A stretch of DNA of 6,082 bases from Scybalousia_A sp045221575 (GTDB taxonomy: Bacteria > Bacteroidota > Bacteroidia > Bacteroidales > P3), in the NCBI GenBank assembly GCA_045221575.1, contig JBGUWU010000011.1, positions 1 to 6,082 on the forward strand, in the 5' to 3' direction. Below the pieces are notes generated by a model. That model was not told where the DNA came from, ran no database searches, and saw only the letters and a list, made by a program, of their open reading frames with translations. The number at the start of each line of letters is the position of its first letter. The first letter of the stretch is position 1. Position numbers and translations under genes: made by a program. Positions 1-5,634 of the stretch are shown here, piece by piece.

Positions 1-641
1 AGAATACCGCCCATTTTTTCTTTCTCTATCTTTGCTTTGTCCCATATTTCAACCTTCATTCCTGTTTCTATAGCCATCGCTTTGATGCTTTCAGCAAGTG
101 TTGTAGCGTTTATGACAGTAGCAGGCTCATTGATTAGGTCTCTACATTTCTCTGTTGCTTCAAGGATAATGCGAAGTTTATCTAAGTCTTTCTTTGTTAC
201 GTCTTTGTCGCAGATATGTAGGTTGTCAAATGGGTGAATCAAACGTTTAGGGTCTGTTTTGTAGTTGTCAAAGACATAGCTTGCAAGTATCATTCCTTCA
301 ACAAAACCTATCAACATTTCTTTCTCACAAAGGCTCACCATTTGCAAGTCTTTTATGTTGTTGTTGTCGCATAGTTGTAGAGTCTTACTACCTAAGCGTC
401 TGTATTTTTCTTTATCTTGATAACTTATGCCACATTCTTTGACAATATCAACAAGAATATATCTGTCTAAGGTGTTGAAAGAAAAGTGAATAGTGTTTTT
501 GTTAGCGTATTCATTCTTCACATACTCACACTGTGCTTTGGAAAGTATGTTCTCCGAAAGTTTATTGATATTTTCTTGGTTGCAGATGATGATAACAGAA
601 TCGTCTTGTTTTATCGTCTGAATTTTATCTATGCTAATCAT
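1..641 (-). CDS. M17 leucyl aminopeptidase family protein, N-terminal part (runs off the left edge)
   Basis: Reading the minus strand from the ATG at 639-641 gives 213 uninterrupted codons to the window edge, so the 3' part of the gene is missing here. Residues 1 to about 150 match the variable N-terminal domain of M17 peptidases in length and character. Residues 167-184 (RDLINEPATVINATTLAE) are the typical entry to the catalytic domain, and residues 207-213 (KEKMGGI) match the KxxMGGxLAVxxGS region, which normally carries the first metal-binding lysine soon afterwards. M17 enzymes are cytosolic two-metal exopeptidases, usually hexameric, that remove N-terminal residues such as leucine. The metal ligands and active site lie outside the window, so activity cannot be judged. 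The start follows 30 bases after a -7 box and has no Shine-Dalgarno, as is usual in this phylum. Family assignment is firm; the exact substrate is unknown. Confidence 0.9.
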   Translation of the reverse strand, partial: MISIDKIQTIKQDDSVIIICNQENINKLSENILSKAQCEYVKNEYANKNTIHFSFNTLDRYILVDIVKECGISYQDKEKYRRLGSKTLQLCDNNNIKDLQMVSLCEKEMLIGFVEGMILASYVFDNYKTDPKRLIHPFDNLHICDKDVTKKDLDKLRIILEATEKCRDLINEPATVINATTLAESIKAMAIETGMKVEIWDKAKIEKEKMGGI

Positions 642-671
642 AATATATTGCGTTTTATCAAAATTAATTTG

Positions 672-679
672 CAAATATA
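672..679 (-). promoter_or_regulatory. Bacteroidota -7 box (TATATTTG) upstream of the aminopeptidase gene
   Basis: On the minus strand TATATTTG matches the phylum's TAnnTTTG -7 consensus and lies 30 bases before the aminopeptidase ATG, in the 68-base gap after the TIGR02757 gene. A clear TTTG -33 element at the usual 19-21 base spacing is missing; only weak T-rich sequence is present. It suggests the aminopeptidase can be transcribed separately from the upstream genes. Confidence 0.5.
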
Positions 680-709
680 CTTCTTTTTTCTTGTTTAATA
701 AGAACTTTG

Positions 710-1468
710 TTAAAGATTTTTATTTACTCCATAACCAAACAAGGCGAAATCGCCAAGACAGACATCATCAGGAAAAACTGTTTTGAGCTTATCGGTTATC
801 TCCTTGGCTGTTTTGAAATCCGCTGTATTTCTTTGTGTTAGATTGAGATTGAGGGCTTGTTTATACACATGAACATCTACAGGAATTATTAAATCTTTTG
901 GCTCTAAAATATTCCAAATACCAAAATCAACAATACCATCTTTTCTTACTAACCAACGTAAAAACAAGCATAATCTCTTACAAGCTGAGTTGAGATTTTG
1001 AGGAATGCCTTTGATTTGTGGAAAAAGACGTATGATTTCTTTTAAAACATCTTCTGTTTCTATCTTTTTTTGATTGTCTTTTTTGTTTGTTATCAGGTTT
1101 TTAAGTATTACTTGCTCCATATCTTCTTTACCTTGTCCAAGAACAAAATAAATATGATGTAATCTCTCGCATAGAAGATAGAAATCATGGTTAGTGTAGA
1201 AACGATAGAGGTTAGAGTGATTATCTTTATATTTTTCGTATTCCTTATCCTTTATAAATAAATAAGGTATCGGCATTTCAGTAAAGAAATTGTTTAGTAT
1301 TTTTAGAAACATCTCCCTTTTGCCGTATGCAATCCATTGAGCAATAAATGAACTAATCTCTATATCTTTCTTATTATCATAATGATGAGGAAATGAAATA
1401 GGGTCGTCTTTTATGAAATCAACGGTGTTGTATTTTTCTGCTAATTGATGTAAATACTTTTTATCCAT
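710..1468 (-). CDS. TIGR02757 family (DUF2400) protein
   Basis: This 252-residue protein has the hallmarks of the TIGR02757/DUF2400 family, which is widespread in Bacteroidota and has no assigned function that I know of. Visible family blocks are FIAQWIAYGKREMFLK (41-56), FLRWLVRKDGIVDFGIW (169-185), IPVDVHVYKQALNL (195-208) and the terminal DFALFGYGV (240-248). The VDVH at 197-200 and the following helix resemble the VDTH segment around the catalytic aspartate of HhH-GPD DNA glycosylases such as endonuclease III. That likeness is my inference: the usual LPGVGxKTA hairpin and the Cys cluster are not evident. Length is normal for the family and there is no signal peptide, so it should be cytosolic. 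It lies 59 bases after the macro-like gene, with a 10-bp direct repeat in the gap, and 68 bases before the aminopeptidase. It may be the last gene of the upstream operon. Confidence 0.88.
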   Translation of the reverse strand: MDKKYLHQLAEKYNTVDFIKDDPISFPHHYDNKKDIEISSFIAQWIAYGKREMFLKILNNFFTEMPIPYLFIKDKEYEKYKDNHSNLYRFYTNHDFYLLCERLHHIYFVLGQGKEDMEQVILKNLITNKKDNQKKIETEDVLKEIIRLFPQIKGIPQNLNSACKRLCLFLRWLVRKDGIVDFGIWNILEPKDLIIPVDVHVYKQALNLNLTQRNTADFKTAKEITDKLKTVFPDDVCLGDFALFGYGVNKNL

Positions 1469-1484
1469 AGTATTTTTATTAAAT

Positions 1485-1515
1485 TCAAGTCTTTTTTCGC
1501 TAAGATCAAGTCTTT
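1485..1515. repeat. Tandemly spaced direct repeat TCAAGTCTTT, two copies 21 bases apart
   Basis: TCAAGTCTTT occurs at 1485-1494 and 1506-1515, inside the 59-base gap between the macro-like and TIGR02757 genes. In gene orientation it reads AAAGACTTGA and the nearer copy ends 17 bases before the TIGR02757 ATG. A spacing of two helical turns would suit an operator for a dimeric protein. No -7 consensus box accompanies it. A third copy sits at 6073-6082, at the extreme right edge. Function is unknown. Confidence 0.5.
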
Positions 1516-1527
1516 ATAACTAAAAGA

Positions 1528-1926
1528 TTAGGACTTTCTGCTTATTATTTCTACAAAACTTTTAGGTAGGATAATATTTTCTATATCTATAGCATTTTGA
1601 AACAATGGTGCTATTTCTTCTTCTTTGAAGCCAGCAATACCGCAACCTATTTTTGTTACAAGAAATTTATATTCTTTATGCTCTTTAGCAAAGACAATAA
1701 ACTCATCTACAAAAGGTTTTATCACATCAACACCACCATGCATGGTAGGAATACCATAACTTTGTCCTTGCAAACCAACACCTTGTCCCCATATAGCTCC
1801 AAAATGTTGATAGGCTAACCATGCTGCACCTCCACCATGATGACCTTCAAGGTTGCTACCGAAAACGAAAATCTCATTCTTCTTCAATTCCGAAATTCTT
1901 TCCGAAGTATATTCTCTATTGTACAT
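1528..1926 (-). CDS. A1S_2505-type phage-associated macro-like domain protein
   Basis: The 132-residue product is a single compact domain of the A1S_2505 family, found in phages and many bacterial chromosomes and related to macro domains. Conserved blocks are VFGSNLEGHHGGGAAWLA (21-38), a glycine-rich ligand-loop-like segment; GQGVGLQGQSYGIPT (47-61); LVTKIGCGIAGF (89-100); and IAPLF (105-109). Macro domains bind ADP-ribose or related nucleotides and some remove ADP-ribose from proteins or nucleic acids. Whether this branch does so is not established as far as I know. No signal peptide is present, so it should be cytosolic. It starts 21 bases after the C_GCAxxG gene with no terminator between them, which suggests co-transcription. 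The glycine-rich loop and the GCG block look intact. Confidence 0.85.
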   Translation of the reverse strand: MYNREYTSERISELKKNEIFVFGSNLEGHHGGGAAWLAYQHFGAIWGQGVGLQGQSYGIPTMHGGVDVIKPFVDEFIVFAKEHKEYKFLVTKIGCGIAGFKEEEIAPLFQNAIDIENIILPKSFVEIISRKS

Positions 1927-1947
1927 ATATTTGATGTTTGTTAAATG

Positions 1948-2334
1948 TTACTTAGATAATTGTTCTTCTAATAACTCTGCTGCATCGGCTACACAGTCTG
2001 GACATTCACGCAAAACAACACCTGTCCCTACACCTTTTAACAGTTTGCATTGAGTGGCTCCGTTTCGTTTTTGAAAGTCATTCATTATCTGACGCATCTG
2101 TTTAATAGACTTTGCTTTGTCTTTATTCACAAGTCCCAACACAAGACCAGCACCAACAAGAGCTCCACATGTTCCTTCCATATTACCCATTCCAGAACCA
2201 AAAGCATTAGCCATGTTCATAGCCATCTGTTCTTCAATACCTGCTATATCTGCATAAGTATGAATTATTGCCTGTGCGCAGTTGTGAGTTGAACAACGTT
2301 TCTTTTCTGCTGCTATATTTTTTCTTGTTTCCAT
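1948..2334 (-). CDS. C_GCAxxG_C_C family redox-type protein
   Basis: This 128-residue protein fits the C_GCAxxG_C_C family, putative redox-active proteins that probably bind a metal or cluster through spaced cysteines. Cysteines are C14 and C19 (CSTHNCAQA), C56 in the signature CGALVGAG after a GMGNMEG turn, C96, and the pair C111/C114 (CPDC). I chose the ATG at 2332-2334 because it follows the stop of the hydrolase gene by 7 bases. A GTG at 2356-2358 would add 8 polar residues (MEQNNNKT) and overlap the hydrolase gene by 17 bases, giving 136 residues. There is no signal peptide. Members of this family are often encoded near electron-transfer or MarC/flavodoxin-type genes; here the partner is a metallo-hydrolase. 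The biochemical function is unknown. Confidence 0.88.
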   Translation of the reverse strand: METRKNIAAEKKRCSTHNCAQAIIHTYADIAGIEEQMAMNMANAFGSGMGNMEGTCGALVGAGLVLGLVNKDKAKSIKQMRQIMNDFQKRNGATQCKLLKGVGTGVVLRECPDCVADAAELLEEQLSK

Positions 2335-2341
2335 GGTTTTA

Positions 2342-3133
2342 TTATTGTTTTGTTCCACAATTGAAGAAATGTATTTGTTCTCCCATTATGTTTTTCATTA
2401 TATTGAATGTATTATCGCCAGTACAATGTCCGGTATAAAAATTTGTGTTAGGATAATTATCTAATAATCTCTTTGATAGTTGAATAAGTTCTTCTTTAGA
2501 TTCCATTCCATCAAGAAGATGAAAGCCTCCAACAACCGTTTTTACACTCCAAGGACAAACTGCAAGAATGTTTTCCAATCCCTTATGAGCACAACCGGTG
2601 AAAAGCAGACCATCAGTATAAAGAGCAAGTTCATGACTAAAATCATCATTGATATTGTTGCCATCTGTGTCTTGAATGAATAGATGTTTGTTTCCTTGTG
2701 GTATTGGGTATGTATGAGGAATGTTGGCTATGATATGAAGTCTTTTTGAAATCTCTTGAGTTTGCTCTATTAGAATAAGACGCTCTTGAATGTTTTTAGG
2801 CCATTGAGGAGTAATATTATGAAGATGTTGTCGGTTTGAATAAAATTTTCCGCTGATAGCATGAGGAGATATGATGACTTTGGCTTTATTGTTAATCTCC
2901 ATAAAATAGCGTAATCCTCCTGCATGGTCGCTATGCCCGTGAGATATAAACACATAATCTATTGTATTGAGATTGATGTTCATCTTCTCAGCATTATGAA
3001 TAAATATATCGCTTGCTCCAGTGTCAAGAAGCAGACGATAACGCTCTGTCTCTAAAAATATAGACAATCCATGTTCTGTTTCTAAAGAATTACTGCAACT
3101 TCTATTATCTGATAACACAGCCCACTTTATCAT
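2342..3133 (-). CDS. MBL-fold metallo-hydrolase, COG1237 type
   Basis: The 263-residue protein is a metallo-beta-lactamase-fold enzyme. The metal motif is SHGHSDHAGG (64-73), giving H65, H67, D69 and H70. Further family blocks are LLLDTGAS (34-41), GLLFTGCAHKGLENI (175-189) with H183, GGFHLLDG (202-209) with H205, and YTGHCTGD (233-240) with H236. This order is typical of COG1237 proteins, often annotated as 7,8-dihydropterin-6-methyl-4-(ribofuranosyl)-aminobenzene 5'-phosphate synthase-like. That archaeal name should not be carried over: the bacterial substrate is unknown. It is cytosolic by sequence. The start is supported by the purine-rich AGGAGAAAGG at 3141-3150 on the minus strand, 7 bases from the ATG. 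Seven bases separate its stop from the C_GCAxxG start, so the two are very probably translated from one message. Confidence 0.92.
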   Translation of the reverse strand: MIKWAVLSDNRSCSNSLETEHGLSIFLETERYRLLLDTGASDIFIHNAEKMNINLNTIDYVFISHGHSDHAGGLRYFMEINNKAKVIISPHAISGKFYSNRQHLHNITPQWPKNIQERLILIEQTQEISKRLHIIANIPHTYPIPQGNKHLFIQDTDGNNINDDFSHELALYTDGLLFTGCAHKGLENILAVCPWSVKTVVGGFHLLDGMESKEELIQLSKRLLDNYPNTNFYTGHCTGDNTFNIMKNIMGEQIHFFNCGTKQ

Positions 3134-3204
3134 AATGTTTCCTTTCTCCTCTATACAGCAAAACGCCAGAAGATTGATTTTATTGCAATTGAAAGAATAA
3201 TGAT

Positions 3205-4011
3205 TTATCTTGAAGTGTAGTCGCTATCTTTCCATTCAAATTTTACTTTTTCGGGAACAAGATATTTTCCTATCTTATAATCAATGTTTGCTTTGTGAGC
3301 TTGACTAAGTTGGAATCGTCTTGGCACGCGATACATCTTTCCGTTTTTGATAAAATGAGCTCCAGTTTGATGAAAACGAAAAGGAATATCTTTTGAAACA
3401 CATTGCTCTCTAAGAGAAAGAATCCAATCATAGTTGCAAGGTCTTGCGTTTATTCCCGATTCTCCTCCTACCGATACTTCTTCTATAGTTTCGTTTAGGT
3501 AAGGAATGATATTTATTTCAGAAAGCAAAGGAGCAACGATGATACTTTTGTGTTTAATAGGAAGAGATAGGAAGATAGGCAAACGATAATCTGCCATCTC
3601 TTGATTTTCTACTGTGCAGCCAACGATAACATTATCATAACCATCACCCCAATCTTTAGGCATACAGTCAATAAAACGGTCTATACGTTTGGTGAAGAAA
3701 AAGAAATAGAGATCGCTGCGTTCCTTTATCATTTTCCAGCATTCTTCTCTCCATTCGTCAGCATCTTGCAAAAGAAAGTCAGAGGTGAAGCAAGTGAAAA
3801 CTATCTTGCCACTCTCTATCTTCCATGATTTATTGCGTTTTTTCTTTATAGGTAGATTGAAGTTACCTGTCTTTCTGCATTCACTACTTGAAACCACGCT
3901 GCCATACATCTCGTCCTGCCTATACACATAACAATATTTACAGCCTGGACTTATCTTAGTGCAACCATGCCACGGATTCCAATCAGCGTATATCTCCCAG
4001 TGTTCAGACAT
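3205..4011 (-). CDS. DUF5131 / phage Gp37-Gp68 family radical-SAM-like protein
   Basis: The 268-residue protein begins with the family signature WNPWHGCTKISPGCKYCY (11-28). C17, C24 and C27 form a CX6CX2C cluster likely to hold an iron-sulphur centre as in radical-SAM relatives. Other typical segments are FTCFTSDFL near residues 72-80, FFFFTKRIDR, GCTVENQE, EVSVGGESGINARPC and IPFRFHQTG, in the expected order. The family is common in phages and mobile islands as well as chromosomes, and its substrate is not known to me. In many genomes it sits beside a three-Cys-motif partner gene (TcmP); none is visible here. Its ATG is 210 bases from the divergent ferredoxin gene, across a region rich in inverted repeats, and its stop is 71 bases before the hydrolase gene, so it may head the minus-strand transcript. 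Length is normal and no truncation is seen. Confidence 0.9.
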   Translation of the reverse strand: MSEHWEIYADWNPWHGCTKISPGCKYCYVYRQDEMYGSVVSSSECRKTGNFNLPIKKKRNKSWKIESGKIVFTCFTSDFLLQDADEWREECWKMIKERSDLYFFFFTKRIDRFIDCMPKDWGDGYDNVIVGCTVENQEMADYRLPIFLSLPIKHKSIIVAPLLSEINIIPYLNETIEEVSVGGESGINARPCNYDWILSLREQCVSKDIPFRFHQTGAHFIKNGKMYRVPRRFQLSQAHKANIDYKIGKYLVPEKVKFEWKDSDYTSR

Positions 4012-4031
4012 TTATCATTATTTCTCATTAT

Positions 4032-4105
4032 CTGTTTTTCGTTTTGAACTTAACACTATTAGCGTTAATGCTGCAAGAATATACACTTCTAAACGAAAAA
4101 AACAG
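4032..4105. promoter_or_regulatory. Long inverted repeat in the divergent intergenic region
   Basis: CTGTTTTTCGTTT (4032-4044) is the inverse of AAACGAAAAAAACAG (4091-4105), apart from two extra A bases in the right arm. A smaller inverted pair, TTAAC (4050-4054) and GTTAA (4064-4068), lies inside. The arms flank the probable promoter area of the DUF5131 gene, whose ATG is 20 bases to the left. No T-tract placement suggests a terminator for either flanking gene. An operator or looping site is a reasonable reading but is inference. Confidence 0.45.
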
Positions 4106-4163
4106 GATATTATTGCTTAACGTTTTGTCTATTGTTTTTTATGAAATTTTTAGTTGAAAAAAT

Positions 4164-4183
4164 AAACGAAGATTCTTTTCGTT
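4164..4183. promoter_or_regulatory. Inverted repeat AACGAA-N7-TTCGTT upstream of the ferredoxin gene
   Basis: AACGAA (4165-4170) and TTCGTT (4178-4183) form a 6-bp inverted repeat with a 7-base centre, 38 bases before the ferredoxin start. The word is the same AAACGAA/TTCGTTT core found in both arms of the longer inverted repeat at 4032-4105, giving four copies in two inverted pairs within the divergent gap. This fits a shared regulator for the DUF5131 and ferredoxin genes, although no regulator gene is in the window. No consensus -7 box for the ferredoxin could be placed with confidence. Confidence 0.4.
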
Positions 4184-4208
4184 GTAGTATTTTATGAAAC
4201 AATAAATA

Positions 4209-4215
4209 GGGGAGG
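4209..4215 (+). promoter_or_regulatory. Strong Shine-Dalgarno (GGGGAGG) for the ferredoxin gene
   Basis: GGGGAGG ends 6 bases before the ATG at 4222, an ideal spacing. It is unusual in this phylum, where leaders are normally A-rich and lack a Shine-Dalgarno; the two rightward genes that follow lack one. It fixes the ferredoxin start and suggests high or distinct translation. Confidence 0.7.
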
Positions 4216-4221
4216 TCTATA

Positions 4222-4476
4222 ATGAAAGAAGAAGTAAAAAGACCACTTTTTAAGACATTTGAAAATGATGAGATTCGTGTGTTTTGGAATCCTAAGATGT
4301 GTCAGCATGCAGGTAAATGTGTGCAAGGCAATGGCAAAGTGTTTGAGGTAGGTCGTCGTCCATGGATAGACCTTTCACAAGCACCAGCAAAAGAGATAGC
4401 AGCCATTATAGACCAATGTCCAGCAAAAGCCTTGCAGTATGAAATAAAAAATACAGAAAACAAAGATAATACATAA
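4222..4476 (+). CDS. YjdI-like divergent 4Fe-4S mono-cluster protein (Fer4_19)
   Basis: The 84-residue protein matches the Fer4_19 family, of which E. coli YjdI is a member. The core motif is CQHAGKCVQGNGKVF (27-41), followed by GRRPWID (44-50) and DQCPAKAL (64-71). Conserved cysteines are C27, C33 and C66, with H29 nearby; only three cysteines are present in all, so the fourth cluster ligand, if any, must be non-cysteine or external. It is a small cytosolic iron-sulphur carrier of unknown partner. In other genomes the family is often next to a GNAT acetyltransferase or fused to a CDGSH domain; neither follows here. The next open frame, a secreted protein, starts 36 bases downstream and may share the transcript. 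Expression is probably efficient given the strong Shine-Dalgarno. Confidence 0.9.
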   Translation: MKEEVKRPLFKTFENDEIRVFWNPKMCQHAGKCVQGNGKVFEVGRRPWIDLSQAPAKEIAAIIDQCPAKALQYEIKNTENKDNT

Positions 4477-4512
4477 CGTTAATTTAAATATAAATAAAAA
4501 CCTCAAAAGACT

Positions 4513-4800
4513 ATAAAAAAGCTATTTTTAGTATGCGCTTCTATTTTTGCATTTACATTAATGATTGCTTGCAATGTCTTTTTGGGACAAAACTTCAACG
4601 GTTTGCCAAATGCAGAAAAGTTAGCATTTGATTCACACTATATGACTGAAGGAATGTATTACGCTATGGGATTTGTAACTGATACAATAGAGAAGAATCA
4701 AGGTTGTTTTATTACTTCGTTTTACACTCATAATGACAAAAGATTACTGTATATAGAGTTCTCTCCAATAGATATGAGAGGACTATATAGAAATAATTAA
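4513..4800 (+). CDS. Small secreted protein or lipoprotein, unknown function, with ATA at the start position
   Basis: The frame is open from 4498. No ATG, GTG or TTG precedes the ATG at 4561, but starting there would cut off a clear signal peptide. Read from the ATA at 4513, the product has 95 residues: KK at 2-3, a hydrophobic stretch to residue 19 (LFLVCASIFAFTLMIA) and C20, a loose lipobox (MIAC). The leader CTCAAAAGACTAT ending in this ATA is almost identical to CTCAAATAGACTAT ending in the ATG of the lipoprotein gene at 4956, which places the ancestral start at 4513. So the start codon has changed from ATG to ATA, leaving either a rare ATA start or a silenced gene. Initiation at 4561 would give a 79-residue form without export signal. 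The remainder (YMTEGMYYAMGFVTDTI and onward) matches nothing I recognise. A strong terminator follows 29 bases after the stop. Confidence 0.6.
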   Translation: MKKLFLVCASIFAFTLMIACNVFLGQNFNGLPNAEKLAFDSHYMTEGMYYAMGFVTDTIEKNQGCFITSFYTHNDKRLLYIEFSPIDMRGLYRNN

Positions 4801-4829
4801 ACGATATTTAAATAAAAAAAAACTTAAGG

Positions 4830-4878
4830 AACAGGAACTTTTTGTACAAAATCTATTGAAGAAGTTCCTGTTTTTTTT
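4830..4878 (+). terminator. Intrinsic terminator, perfect 11-bp stem
   Basis: AACAGGAACTT (4830-4840) and AAGTTCCTGTT (4862-4872) form a perfect stem with a 21-base loop, followed by continuous T residues to 4878. It ends the ferredoxin and small secreted protein transcript, 29 bases after the stop at 4800. A run of nine A residues at 4814-4822 would also give a T-tract on the opposite strand, so it could work in both directions. The loop contains the 12-bp palindrome TTTTGTACAAAA (4840-4851). Loop and right arm are repeated at 6016-6049. Confidence 0.88.
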
Positions 4879-4955
4879 CTTCTTTAGCGTTGTGTTGGCA
4901 ATAAAACCGACGGGAACTCGTTATTTTAAACATAAACAATAAACTCAAATAGACT

Positions 4956-5510
4956 ATGAAGAAAATATTTTTACTTAGTGTGGCGTTGATAACGTTGTTG
5001 TTGACAAGTTGCACAACTCAAAGAATCAGCACGATAGTTGGAGGCGAATATGATGCGGCTAAGGATGTAACCGAATATTTTGTTGTTCCGTTTGGCAGTA
5101 CTAAGCTTCCGGGTAAATGGGAAAAAATTGGTTACAATAATGTCTCTCATCAGCAATTCTTCAAAAACAGTGATGGTGTTACAGTAGCAGTTGTTTTAGG
5201 TCTTTGTAATAAATATGAATTCAATGAAGATGGTTTGTTGCATGGCTTTGACTTTGCAAAGAGTTTCTATGAATGGGAATCAGAATACTTTAAATCTCAA
5301 GGATTTAGTAGTTCTTTGATTGAATCTGACAAGGCAAATGACTTTGTTGTCTTTAGGATATACGGAAAAGATTGCGACACATATTTTCTTACCTGCGAAA
5401 AAAATGGTAGAATAGGTAGCTTTTCTGTTAATTACACAGACAAATGGTCTGAAAGTGAAAAAATAGAGTTTTTAAAGATACTCTATAGAGAATTTACCGA
5501 GAAAAATTAA
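4956..5510 (+). CDS. Hypothetical lipoprotein
   Basis: The 184-residue protein starts with a classical lipoprotein signal: KK at 2-3, a hydrophobic core, and the lipobox LTSC with the lipidated cysteine at C19. The mature part would be anchored in the inner or outer membrane and face the periplasm or surface. It is globular and mixed in composition, with FVVPFGSTKLPGKW (42-55), QQFFKNSDG (66-74), DFAKSFYEWESEYF (99-112) and a C-terminal helix-like SESEKIEFLKILYREF (165-180). Later cysteines are C84, C140 and C147. It reminds me of uncharacterised Bacteroidota lipoproteins, but I recognise no named domain and assign no function. The leader is A-rich and near-identical to that before the ATA start at 4513. 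A terminator lies upstream, so it needs its own promoter in 4880-4950; none with good consensus was found. Confidence 0.85.
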   Translation: MKKIFLLSVALITLLLTSCTTQRISTIVGGEYDAAKDVTEYFVVPFGSTKLPGKWEKIGYNNVSHQQFFKNSDGVTVAVVLGLCNKYEFNEDGLLHGFDFAKSFYEWESEYFKSQGFSSSLIESDKANDFVVFRIYGKDCDTYFLTCEKNGRIGSFSVNYTDKWSESEKIEFLKILYREFTEKN

Positions 5511-5546
5511 TTTAGAAGACAAAAGACACAGAAAACTCAAAAACTT

Positions 5547-5606
5547 AGGGGGCAAATCTGTCCCTTATGCTTTTTTATATTTTAAACTATAAAAAATAGT
5601 TTTTTT
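5547..5606 (+). terminator. Weak terminator-like hairpins after the lipoprotein gene
   Basis: AGGG (5547-5550) can pair with CCCT (5562-5565), followed closely by TTTTTT at 5571-5576. Just beyond, AAACTAT (5584-5590) pairs with ATAGTTT (5596-5602) and leads into more T residues to 5606. Both stems are short or AT-only, so each is a modest candidate. Their place 37-75 bases after the lipoprotein stop makes a termination role plausible. The second stem abuts the -33 element of the next promoter. Confidence 0.4.
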
Positions 5607-5634
5607 GCAGTTTGAAATACAAATTATATCTTTG
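5604..5634 (+). promoter_or_regulatory. Consensus Bacteroidota promoter (TTTG-N19-TATCTTTG)
   Basis: TTTG at 5604-5607 and TATCTTTG at 5627-5634 match the -33 and -7 elements of the primary sigma factor of this phylum with 19-base spacing. Initiation is expected a few bases after 5634, close to 5640. No intact open reading frame with a normal start lies directly downstream on this strand; instead a 17-bp hairpin begins at 5641. Confidence 0.72.

Noticed and set aside
486..698. Plus-strand open frame of 70 codons
   Set aside because: It lies opposite the well-supported M17 aminopeptidase N-terminus and its promoter, and has no recognisable motif.
2335..2358. GTG start adding 8 residues to the C_GCAxxG protein
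   Set aside because: It overlaps the hydrolase gene, adds only polar Asn/Lys residues, and the ATG at 2334 sits 7 bases after the hydrolase stop, a normal operon spacing.
4012..4221. Consensus promoters for the divergent DUF5131 and ferredoxin genes
   Set aside because: Only imperfect -7 candidates (for example TATTCTTG on the minus strand) without a properly spaced -33 element were found, so none is listed.
4840..4851. TTTTGTACAAAA palindrome as a mobile-element end
   Set aside because: Both copies lie in the same orientation inside terminator-like hairpins, with no transposase and no target-site duplication visible.
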